From positions 496,001-560,000 of the forward strand of contig QFPO01000003.1 of the NCBI GenBank assembly GCA_003241385.1: 64,000 nt of DNA, given 5' to 3'. This stretch comes from Rhodanobacter denitrificans. GTDB lineage: Bacteria; Pseudomonadota; Gammaproteobacteria; Xanthomonadales; Rhodanobacteraceae. The translations under genes and the position numbers were made by a program. Below the pieces are notes generated by a model. The model saw only the letters and a list, made by a program, of their open reading frames with translations, had not been told where the DNA came from and searched no databases. Shown here one piece after another: positions 7,863 to 15,239 of the stretch; positions within the stretch are counted from its first letter, which is position 1, and each line of letters starts with the position of its first letter.

Positions 7863-9998
7863 GTGAAATCAGCCTCCGATTCCGCGCTGCCGATGACCCG
7901 TTCGCTGACCGGTGAAGCGGCGCGCGCGGCGCAGCTGCTCGAGACATCGCTGGCTGCGGATCCCGCCGCGAACGCACGCTGGCGGCGCGGCGCGGACGCC
8001 GAACTGGCCGCCACGCTGTCGCGGCTCGAGCAGCTCGAGGTCGGACCCGACGCGATCGCCGCCTGCATCCTGCATGCGGCGGCCCAGGCCGGCATCGCGC
8101 TCGGAGAAGAGCTCGCCTCGTTCTCGGCGACGGTGCGCGACCTGCTCGAGGGCCAGCAGGCGGCCGAGAAGATCTGGATCCTGCATGCGGGCACGGCGCG
8201 CTCGAGCGCCGAAGGCCTGCGCCGGCTGCTGCTGGCGATCATTCGCGACCTTCGCGTGGTCTTCATCCTGCTGGCGCGCCAGGCCGCCCGCCTGCAGCAG
8301 GCGGCCGACTGGCCCGGACCGCAGCGCGACGAGCTCGCGCAGCTGACGTTCGACATCCACGCACCGCTGGCCAACCGCCTCGGCATCTGGCAGCTGAAGT
8401 GGGAGCTGGAGGATCTGGCGTTCCGCTATCTGCAGCCCGATACCTACAAGCGCATCGCGCGCCTGCTCGACGAGCGGCGCGGCGATCGCGAAAGCTGGAT
8501 CGAACAGGCGCGCCAGCAGCTCGACGCCTCGCTCGCGCAGGCCGGCATCCGCGCCCAGATCTCCGGACGCCCGAAACACATCTATTCGATCTGGCGCAAG
8601 ATGCAGCGCAAGGGGTTGGCGTTCTCGGAGCTTTACGACGTGCGCGCGCTGCGCGTGCTGGTCGCCGACGTGCCGACCTGCTACCTCGCGCTCGGCAGCG
8701 TGCACGCGCTGTGGCCGTTCATTCCGGGCGAGTTCGACGACTACATCGCCAATCCGAAGGGCAATCACTACCAGTCGCTGCACACCGCGGTGATCGGTCC
8801 GGGCGGGCGCCCGCTCGAGGTGCAGATCCGCACACACGACATGCACGCTCAGGCCGAGCTCGGCGTGGCCGCGCATTGGCGCTACAAGGAAGGCGGCGGC
8901 GGCGACGCCGGCTTCGAGCGCAAGATCGCCTGGATGCGCCAGCTGCTCGAGAGTCGAGACGAGCACGACGACGATGCGGCGCTGATGGCCGGCTTCCGCA
9001 CCGACATCATGGACGACCGCGTCTATCTGCTGACGCCCAAGGGCGAGGTGAAGGACCTGCCGCGCGGCGCGACGGTGCTGGACTTCGCATATCACGTGCA
9101 CACCGACGTCGGGCACCGCTGCCGCGGCGCCAAGGTCAACGGCCGCATCGTGCCGCTGAATCACCGGCCCGAGACCGGCGACCGCATCGAGATCCTGACC
9201 GGCAAGACCGCCGAGCCGCGCCGCGACTGGCTGTCGGCGCATCACGGCTTCCTGACCACGCATCGCGCGCGCGAGAAGGTCCGTGCCTGGTTCAAGCGCA
9301 TCGATCTGACGCAGAACGTCGCGGCGGGCCGCGCATTGCTCGACCGCGAACTCAAGCGTGTCGGCCTCTCGCAGGCCGAGCTCGACACGATCCCTGCGCT
9401 GTTCAAGCTCAAGTCCGCGGAGGATCTCTACGAGGCGCTCGCGCTCGGCGACGTCACCCCCGGCCAGGTCACGCGCGTGCTGCACGAACGCGCGACGCCG
9501 CCGCCCGCCGTGCCGCCGCCCTCACCGGCTCCGGCGGTCAAGGCACCGCCGCGCGGCCATCTCGTCGTCGAAGGCGTCGGCAATCTGCTGACCGTGCTGG
9601 CGCGCTGCTGCCAGCCGCTGCCGGGCGATCCGATCGCCGGCTTCATCACGCGCGGGCGCGGCGTCAGCGTGCACCGCAGCGACTGTCCGCAGCTGGCGCG
9701 TCTGCGCGCGCGCGACGCTTCGCGCCTGATCGAAGTGGAATGGGGATCGGCCGCGCAGTCCTACGAGGTGGACGTGCTGCTGCGCGGCTACGACCGCAAG
9801 GGACTGCTCAAGGACGTCACCGCCGCGATCGCGGCCGTCCACGTCCATCTGATCGGCGTGCACTCGCGCATCGACGCGGCGCGCGGCATCGCCGAGATGA
9901 ATCTCGGCCTGCGCGTGGCCGATTTCGGCCAGCTCAGCGACGTCCTCGACCGCCTGCTCGCACTGCCCAACGTCATCGAGGCGCGCCGCATCGTCTGA
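7863..9998 (+). CDS. relA: (p)ppGpp synthetase RelA
   Basis: RelA transfers pyrophosphate from ATP to GDP/GTP on stalled ribosomes to make the stringent alarmone. The protein has 711 residues from the GTG at 7863; an ATG at 7893 is an alternative start. The N-terminal HD domain has lost its His-Asp pair (the helix reads ACILHAAAQAG), so hydrolysis is unlikely. The synthetase domain carries GRPKHIYSIWRKM, and the acidic EFDD motif at 290-293 is the mark of RelA rather than bifunctional SpoT/Rel (RxKD). A TGS domain follows (about 380-445), then a linker and an ACT domain (about 634-706). It is directly followed by the kinase gene in the same direction. Confidence 0.95.
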   Translation: MKSASDSALPMTRSLTGEAARAAQLLETSLAADPAANARWRRGADAELAATLSRLEQLEVGPDAIAACILHAAAQAGIALGEELASFSATVRDLLEGQQAAEKIWILHAGTARSSAEGLRRLLLAIIRDLRVVFILLARQAARLQQAADWPGPQRDELAQLTFDIHAPLANRLGIWQLKWELEDLAFRYLQPDTYKRIARLLDERRGDRESWIEQARQQLDASLAQAGIRAQISGRPKHIYSIWRKMQRKGLAFSELYDVRALRVLVADVPTCYLALGSVHALWPFIPGEFDDYIANPKGNHYQSLHTAVIGPGGRPLEVQIRTHDMHAQAELGVAAHWRYKEGGGGDAGFERKIAWMRQLLESRDEHDDDAALMAGFRTDIMDDRVYLLTPKGEVKDLPRGATVLDFAYHVHTDVGHRCRGAKVNGRIVPLNHRPETGDRIEILTGKTAEPRRDWLSAHHGFLTTHRAREKVRAWFKRIDLTQNVAAGRALLDRELKRVGLSQAELDTIPALFKLKSAEDLYEALALGDVTPGQVTRVLHERATPPPAVPPPSPAPAVKAPPRGHLVVEGVGNLLTVLARCCQPLPGDPIAGFITRGRGVSVHRSDCPQLARLRARDASRLIEVEWGSAAQSYEVDVLLRGYDRKGLLKDVTAAIAAVHVHLIGVHSRIDAARGIAEMNLGLRVADFGQLSDVLDRLLALPNVIEARRIV

Positions 9999-10078
9999 GC
10001 GTCGCCCCCCTGCTATGCTTCGCGGACAAGACGGGGTGCCCGGGGGCGCCCGACTACCGCCGCGGACATGATGCCCAC

Positions 10079-12622
10079 GTGATCGAGATACCCGGCTACC
10101 GCCTGTTGCGCCAGCTCGGCCGTGGGGGCATGGCGACGGTCTATCTGGCGATCCAGGAGTCGGTCGACCGCGAAGTCGCGCTGAAGGTGATGTCGCCGGC
10201 GCTGCTGATCGACCCGAACTTCGGCGAGCGGTTCCTGCGCGAGGCCAAGATCGCCGCGCGGCTGCATCACCGGCACGTCGTCGGCGTCCACGACGTCGGC
10301 CGGGCCGGCGACTACCACTACATCGCGATGGAGTACCTGGCCGGCGGCCCGGTCCTGCTCAAGGACGGCCGGCCGCGACCGGTGTCGTTCTCGCTGCGCA
10401 TCATCCGCGAGATCGCCGGCGCGCTCGCCTACGCGCACGAGAAGGGTTTCGTCCACCGCGACGTGAAGCCCGACAACATCCTGCTGCGCGACGACGATTC
10501 GAGCGTGCTGACCGATTTCGGCATCGCCCGCGCCAGCGACGCGGTCACGCGCATGACCAAGACCGGTGCGGTCGTCGGCACGCCGCACTACATGAGTCCG
10601 GAACAGGCGCGCGGGCGGCAGATTGACGGACGGTCGGATCTCTACGCGCTCGGCATCGTGCTGCACGAGATGCTGCTCGGCCGCGTGCCGTATCACGCCG
10701 ACGACTCGCTCGCGGTCGGCATCATGCACATCACGCAGCCGGTTCCGGAACTGCCCGAGCCGCTGGTCCCGCTGCAGCCGCTGATCGACGGGCTGCTCGC
10801 GAAGGAACCCGAACAGCGTTTCCAGAGCGGCCGCGAGGCCGCCGCCGCGATCGCCGAGATCGAGCAGCGCGCCGCCAGCGGCGAGTGGCCCGAGCTGCCC
10901 GATGCCAAGCCGCGCGCGTCGAGGCGCCAGGCGCGGCGATCCGACACGCGCGTCTCGCCGCTGCCGGCAACCGCCGGCATTGCCACCGCCACGCCGGCCG
11001 AGGCGGTCGAGCGGCAGCGCGCCGAACCGAGCATGGGCCGCTTCGACGACATCGTCGCCATGGCGAACGGCCCAGGCCGTTCGTCGCGCGGCGGCACGAC
11101 GCCGCCGCCGCGCAGGCCGGCGCAGGGCGGCCGCATGATCGCGCTGGCGGTCGGCTTCGCGCTGGCCGTGGCCGGCGCCGCCGGTGCCTGGCACTACCAG
11201 GACCGGCTGCGCACGCTGCTGCCCGATACCGAGCTCAACGACACGCTCGCGCGCGCCCAGCAGGCGCTCGCGGCCGGACGCCTGAGCGGCAGCTCCGACA
11301 GTGCGCGCGAGCTGTTCGAAGGCGCACGCGCGCGCGAGCCCGACAACGACATCGCACGCAATGGCCTGCGCGAGGTCGGCGCGCGCCTGCTCGACCGCGC
11401 GCGCGACGCGCTCGGCCGCGGTGATCTCGGCGTCGCACGCGAGTCGATCTCGGCCGCGCGCGAGCTGCTCGGCGGCGGCAGTGCGATCGAGGAGCTGGAA
11501 CGCCGGCTGGTCCAGATCGAGTCGCGCGGCACCGAGGTCGAGGTCCTGCTCGGCCAGGCGCAGACCGCCCTCGACGCCGGCCGCATCGTCGGACCCGACG
11601 GCGCGAGTGCGCTGTACCGGCGCATCCTGGCCGCCGACGCCGGCAATGCGCTGGCGGCGGCCGGCCTGCGCAAGTCGGCCGACGCGCTCGCGGCCGCAGC
11701 ACGCAGTGCGCTGGCCGAGCGCGATCTGTCCACGGCGACGCAGCGGATGAACGAGCTCGGCGAGATCGCGTCCGACCATGCGGGGCTGCCGGAACTCCAG
11801 GCGCAGCTGACCCAGGCGCGCGAGGCCGCGCAGAGCGAGATCGAGCGCAGCCTGCAGCGCGCGCAGGCGCAGCTGCGCGCGGGCCGCATCGCCGGCGACG
11901 CCGACAGCGCGGTCGCGCTGTACGAGACGGTGCTCGCGAGCCAGCCCGACCATGCGCAGGCCCGCGACGGTCTGCGCCGCTCGGCCGCGGCCCTGCTCGC
12001 GCAGGCGCAGGCGGCGGTCGAGGACAGCAATGCCGAACGCGCCGATCGCCTGATCGCCGAGGCCGTGCGGATCGCGCCGGACCTGCCGGCTATCGCCGGT
12101 GTGCGCAGCCAGCTGCGCGAACTGCGCGAGCGCCTGGCGATCGAGAGCACGCAAGCGCCGCTGACACCGGCCGCGACCGAACGCGTACGCACGCTGATCG
12201 AGGAAGCCCAGGCCGCAGCCGCGCAGGGAAGGCTGCTGGTGCCGCCCGGCGCCAGCGCCTACGACAAGTACCGCGCCGCGCTCGCGATCGACCGCAACAA
12301 TGCCGATGCGCAGCGCGGCCTGTCGGTGCTGCCGCTGCGCGCGCGCGAGCTGTTCGCCGAACACCTCAAGGTCGGCCAGCTGATGCAGGCGCTCGACGAA
12401 TGGGAGGCGTTGCGCCAGCTCGCGCCGGCCGATCCGGCGATCGGGCCGCTGCAGGGGCAGCTCGTCAACGCGTTCATCGACGAGGCCACCGCGCGCATCG
12501 CCGAGGGCCGGCGCGCCGACGCGACGCGCGCGCTCGATTCGGTGCGCAGACTCAGTCCGGCCGACCCGCGCGTCGGCCAGCTCGAGGCGCGCCTGCGCGG
12601 CGCGCCCGAAGGCGGCAGCTGA
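10079..12622 (+). CDS. Transmembrane Ser/Thr protein kinase with repeat-rich periplasmic domain
   Basis: Hanks-type kinase of 847 residues, started at the GTG at 10079 (VIEIPGYRLLRQLGRGG); the ATGs at 10068 and 10071 are out of frame. Kinase elements: glycine loop GRGGMATV, ATP-lysine in VALKVM, HRDVKPDNIL at about 126-135, DFG at 146-148, activation segment GTPHYMSPEQ. All catalytic residues are present. A Pro/Arg-rich juxtamembrane region (about 270-350) leads to one membrane helix (353-374). The exported half (about 386-847) is four copies of a roughly 100-residue alpha-helical, TPR-like unit. The organisation recalls PknB-like sensors, but the extracellular repeats are not PASTA. It lies 80 nt after relA and 13 nt before the NRDE gene. 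Its ligand is unknown. Confidence 0.9.
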   Translation: MIEIPGYRLLRQLGRGGMATVYLAIQESVDREVALKVMSPALLIDPNFGERFLREAKIAARLHHRHVVGVHDVGRAGDYHYIAMEYLAGGPVLLKDGRPRPVSFSLRIIREIAGALAYAHEKGFVHRDVKPDNILLRDDDSSVLTDFGIARASDAVTRMTKTGAVVGTPHYMSPEQARGRQIDGRSDLYALGIVLHEMLLGRVPYHADDSLAVGIMHITQPVPELPEPLVPLQPLIDGLLAKEPEQRFQSGREAAAAIAEIEQRAASGEWPELPDAKPRASRRQARRSDTRVSPLPATAGIATATPAEAVERQRAEPSMGRFDDIVAMANGPGRSSRGGTTPPPRRPAQGGRMIALAVGFALAVAGAAGAWHYQDRLRTLLPDTELNDTLARAQQALAAGRLSGSSDSARELFEGARAREPDNDIARNGLREVGARLLDRARDALGRGDLGVARESISAARELLGGGSAIEELERRLVQIESRGTEVEVLLGQAQTALDAGRIVGPDGASALYRRILAADAGNALAAAGLRKSADALAAAARSALAERDLSTATQRMNELGEIASDHAGLPELQAQLTQAREAAQSEIERSLQRAQAQLRAGRIAGDADSAVALYETVLASQPDHAQARDGLRRSAAALLAQAQAAVEDSNAERADRLIAEAVRIAPDLPAIAGVRSQLRELRERLAIESTQAPLTPAATERVRTLIEEAQAAAAQGRLLVPPGASAYDKYRAALAIDRNNADAQRGLSVLPLRARELFAEHLKVGQLMQALDEWEALRQLAPADPAIGPLQGQLVNAFIDEATARIAEGRRADATRALDSVRRLSPADPRVGQLEARLRGAPEGGS
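11234..12619 (+). repeat. Four degenerate ~100-residue protein repeats inside the kinase gene
   Basis: The periplasmic half of the kinase is built of four units starting near nt 11234, 11528, 11831 and 12173. Each begins with AQxxLxAGR[LI], has a spacer, then an LY-like motif, a turn with Asp/Asn, GLR, a second helix pair with LLAxA and ALxxxDL, and ends in a Leu/Arg-rich helix. The last unit is longer and more divergent. These are amino-acid repeats; the DNA is not repeated exactly. Confidence 0.7.
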
Positions 12623-12635
12623 GCGGCACGACGCG

Positions 12636-13445
12636 ATGTGCCTGCTGCTGATCGCGATCGACCATGCGCCCGGGCATCGGCTCGTCCTGCTCGGCAACCG
12701 CGACGAGTTCCGTGCGCGGCCTTCGACGGTCGCGGCGCCCTGGCCGGACGCACCGCGGATCCTCGGTGGTCGCGACCTCGTCGCCGGCGGTTCGTGGCTG
12801 GCGATCGACGGCGACGGCCGTTACGCCGCGGTCACCAATCTGCGCAACGGCCTGCCCGCGACGGCACCGCGCTCGCGCGGCCAGCTGGTCGCGGCTTTTC
12901 TGCACGGCACGCAGTCGCCGGCGGCCTATCTCGCCGCGCTGCGCATGGAGATGGACGCATACGGACCGTTCAATCTGATCGTCGGCGACGCGCACGGCGC
13001 CTGGCTGCTGTCGAGCGCGTCGACGCAGATCCACCACCTCGAGCGCGGCATCCACGTCGTCAGCAACGGTCCGTACGGCACGCACTGGCCGAAGACCGAG
13101 CGGCTCGGCCGCGCGTTCGCCGCGCATGCCGACGATCCCGGGATGCATGGCGATTGCTGGCTGGCCCTGCTCGCCGACGACGCCCAGCCCGACGACGCCG
13201 ACCTGCCCGACACCGGCGTCGGTCTGGCGCTCGAGCGGCAGCTCGCGCCGATCCTGATCCGCGGCGAGCGCTACGGTACGCGGGCGAGCACGCTGGCGAC
13301 GATCGACGCCGCCGGCCGTCCGGCGCTCAGCGAGCAGGTCTGGTCGTCCGAAGGCGCAGCCGCGCCGCGTCATTGGCGCTATGCCGACGCGGGCTACTGG
13401 AAGGCGGTCGACGAAGGTCTCGCCAGCGAGACGCGTCGCGAGTGA
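12636..13445 (+). CDS. NRDE/TANGO2-family protein
   Basis: 269 residues beginning MCLLLIA, with the NRDE motif at residues 21-24 (GNRDEFRARP) that names the family (PF05742; eukaryotic TANGO2). Cys2 would become N-terminal after Met removal, as in Ntn hydrolases, to which the fold is related. Bacterial members have no agreed reaction; human TANGO2 is linked to lipid and haem handling. Further conserved pieces are GGRDLVAGGSWLAI and VSNGPYGTHWPKTERLG. It follows the kinase gene by 13 nt and is probably in the same transcript. Confidence 0.88.
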   Translation: MCLLLIAIDHAPGHRLVLLGNRDEFRARPSTVAAPWPDAPRILGGRDLVAGGSWLAIDGDGRYAAVTNLRNGLPATAPRSRGQLVAAFLHGTQSPAAYLAALRMEMDAYGPFNLIVGDAHGAWLLSSASTQIHHLERGIHVVSNGPYGTHWPKTERLGRAFAAHADDPGMHGDCWLALLADDAQPDDADLPDTGVGLALERQLAPILIRGERYGTRASTLATIDAAGRPALSEQVWSSEGAAAPRHWRYADAGYWKAVDEGLASETRRE

Positions 13446-13582
13446 ATCGCGGTCGGGCCCGGTGCCCGATCCGGCGCCGGCCGACATGAAACGCGATCCG
13501 GGCCGATCCTGGCGGGCCGATGCGGCCGCTGCGTCATCGCAACGGCGGACTTGAGGGATTCAGGGGAATTGCACGCGGACGA

Positions 13583-13608
13583 GCCGGCCGGGCGTGCGCC
13601 CGACCGGC
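13583..13608. terminator. Imperfect hairpin between convergent genes
   Basis: Two 5-bp GC helices (GCCGG/CCGGC and CGGGC/GCCCG) separated by one mismatch, with a GTGC loop, lie between the converging NRDE and outer-membrane-barrel genes. No T run follows. It is a possible transcript-end structure. Confidence 0.35.
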
Positions 13609-13616
13609 CGCCACGG

Positions 13617-14429
13617 TCAGAAGCGCAGGCGCAGATAGGCCGACGGGCCGTGCAGCTTGATGTCGGCGGTCGCGTCGTAGCTGCCTTCGCTGCCGTCGAG
13701 CTTGATCCGCGACACGCTGTACTCGGCGCCGAGGCCGAGGTTCTGCCACGGGAACCACTCGACGCCGAGCGAGCCGTTGTAGATGTGGCCCTCGAGCGAG
13801 CCGCCGTTCTTCTTGACGCCCGAGATGTCGATGTAGGTGCGCACGTTGTCCGAGAACGCATGGCGCCAGCCGAGCTGCACCAGCGGTGCGACCGCATCGT
13901 CCTTGTAGCGCTCGGTCGCCGTGAAGGTCTGGCCGTCGAACGTGGCCTCGCCGCGCACGCGTGCGTCGATGCGGTACCAGGCTGCGCCGAGGCCGAAACC
14001 GAACACGGTCTGATCGCCGCCGAACCACCAGCGATAGGCCGCGTTGCCGACGTCGAACTCGAGGCGCGTATCGAGCACGGCGTTGGCGTCGAAATCGGTG
14101 CCGCCGAAGCTGAAGGGCTCGACCAGGGTCAGCGAGCGGTCGCGGCTGAGGCCGTAGTAGTCGAACGAGAAGCCCTGCGAATCCATGATCAGGAAGTCCA
14201 GCCGCGCGCGACCGACCGTGTCCTTGAAATCGCCGACGTCGAGCCGGCCGCTGTCCAGACCGCTCTGCTCCTCGCGCAGCGTCAGGTCGAAGTCGGCGTC
14301 GGCGCGATAGCCGCCGAGCCAGATACTGACGCGGTCCAGCGCCTGGGAGGGTGCCGCCACGGCGGGGGCGGCGATCGACGCCAGGCCCGCGGCGAGGCCG
14401 AGCGCGAGAATCGAACGGGGAAACGGCAT
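13617..14429 (-). CDS. Outer-membrane beta-barrel protein, function unknown
   Basis: About 270 residues from the ATG at 14429 (MPFPRSILALGLAAGLASIA, signal cleavage after AVAA); an ATG at 14444 would add five residues. The mature protein shows regularly alternating hydrophobic/polar strands with aromatic girdles (FSFDYYGL, YRWWFGG, GAAWYRIDARV) and ends in YLRLRF with the terminal Phe needed for BAM recognition. Roughly eight to twelve strands fit the length. No family name is certain; it resembles uncharacterised OmpA/OmpW-sized barrels. It is transcribed away from the iron-type promoter near 14.58 kb. Confidence 0.82.
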   Translation of the reverse strand: MPFPRSILALGLAAGLASIAAPAVAAPSQALDRVSIWLGGYRADADFDLTLREEQSGLDSGRLDVGDFKDTVGRARLDFLIMDSQGFSFDYYGLSRDRSLTLVEPFSFGGTDFDANAVLDTRLEFDVGNAAYRWWFGGDQTVFGFGLGAAWYRIDARVRGEATFDGQTFTATERYKDDAVAPLVQLGWRHAFSDNVRTYIDISGVKKNGGSLEGHIYNGSLGVEWFPWQNLGLGAEYSVSRIKLDGSEGSYDATADIKLHGPSAYLRLRF

Positions 14430-14566
14430 GCAGTAGAAAGCCATCGGAAACGCCCTCGGGTGGGATGAAAAGCGGGCGCAACAATTAACATTTTCTCAAT
14501 GAACCGTGGCCTCATCGCTCACGATCGGTGGCCCGTGATCGGCCCGCAGCGCAATGCCGGCGACCG

Positions 14567-14595
14567 TTGCTAACGCTAACCGTTCTCATTAAAAT
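14567..14595 (+). promoter_or_regulatory. Sigma-70-type promoter with overlapping Fur-like box
   Basis: TTGCTA (14567-14572) and TAAAAT (14590-14595) are separated by exactly 17 nt and match the sigma-70 -35 and -10 hexamers at 4/6 and 5/6. The spacer and the first base of the -10 are covered by a Fur-like site at 14575-14591. The predicted start of transcription, near 14602, lies about 40 nt ahead of the small exported-protein gene and upstream of the TonB-dependent receptor. Confidence 0.6.
14575..14591 (-). promoter_or_regulatory. Fur-like operator
   Basis: On the minus strand the site reads TAATGAGAACGGTTAGC, matching the core of the E. coli Fur consensus (TAATGATAATCATTATC) at 12 of 17 positions, with the characteristic AATGAGAA half-site. 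It sits between the -35 and -10 of the promoter feeding the receptor operon, where repressor binding would block RNA polymerase. This is by-eye matching only. Confidence 0.5.
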
Positions 14596-14641
14596 TCACG
14601 TTCAGTTTCCATTCGGCGAGCCTCGCTCGCTCCTCGGGGTC

Positions 14642-15058
14642 GTGTCCGTTCTTCTGTTCCGTCAATGCCTGCGTCTCGTGCTGGCGCTGTCGCTCTCGCT
14701 GCTCGGCGGGCAGGCGACCGCGTCGGTCGATGCGACCGCGGGCGGCAGCGAACGGATCGGCGCGACCGAGATGGCACATTACGGCCTGCTCGGACACCAC
14801 TCGCGCTGCGCCGATGCGCCGTCCGCACCGCAGGCCGCTGAAGACGACGCCGAGCCGTTCAAGCGGCGCCGCATCGAGATCGCGGCGACGCCGTGGCAGA
14901 TGCCGGCCGGTGCCGACAGCGCTCCGCCGCAGGCGCTGACCGTCGCATTCCCCATCGCGGCACGCGATCCGCAGCCGATCGACGCTGCGATCGGCGCGAA
15001 CAACGACCAGGCCCGCTTCCTGCGCGCCTGCCGCGGCCGGGCACCCCCGGTCGTCTGA
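14642..15058 (+). CDS. Small exported protein upstream of TonB receptor
   Basis: The GTG at 14642 gives 138 residues starting with a signal peptide (MSVLLFRQCLRLVLALSLSL, cleavage near ATA-S). The mature part is short, has no further hydrophobic helix, holds two Cys and a His pair (GHHSRC), and a basic FKRRRIEIAATPWQMP segment, ending Ala/Arg/Pro-rich. I do not recognise the family. There is no ATG in the region, so the GTG is chosen because it immediately precedes the hydrophobic core. It lies 40 nt downstream of the predicted Fur-controlled start site and 181 nt before the receptor gene, which suggests a role in iron uptake, an inference from context only. It may be mis-started. Confidence 0.5.
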   Translation: MSVLLFRQCLRLVLALSLSLLGGQATASVDATAGGSERIGATEMAHYGLLGHHSRCADAPSAPQAAEDDAEPFKRRRIEIAATPWQMPAGADSAPPQALTVAFPIAARDPQPIDAAIGANNDQARFLRACRGRAPPVV

Positions 15059-15239
15059 CCGCGTTCCGGGCCCTGCAGGCCCGTCGCGGCTCCACCCCGC
15101 CTGATCCGGCGAAGCCTTCGCGGCTTCGGTCGTCTCGCCGCGTCCTCTCCCGACCCGCTCCGCCCCGCGCTCGTCGTGCGCCCGGCGGTCCGGCGCTCGT
15201 CCTCGTTTCGTCCCAGCGTCCATCAACGGAAAATCCCCG

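Noticed and set aside
8399..10078. Open frame continuing upstream of the kinase, overlapping relA
   Set aside because: The region is the +1 shadow of relA; kinase homology begins only at the GTG at 10079.
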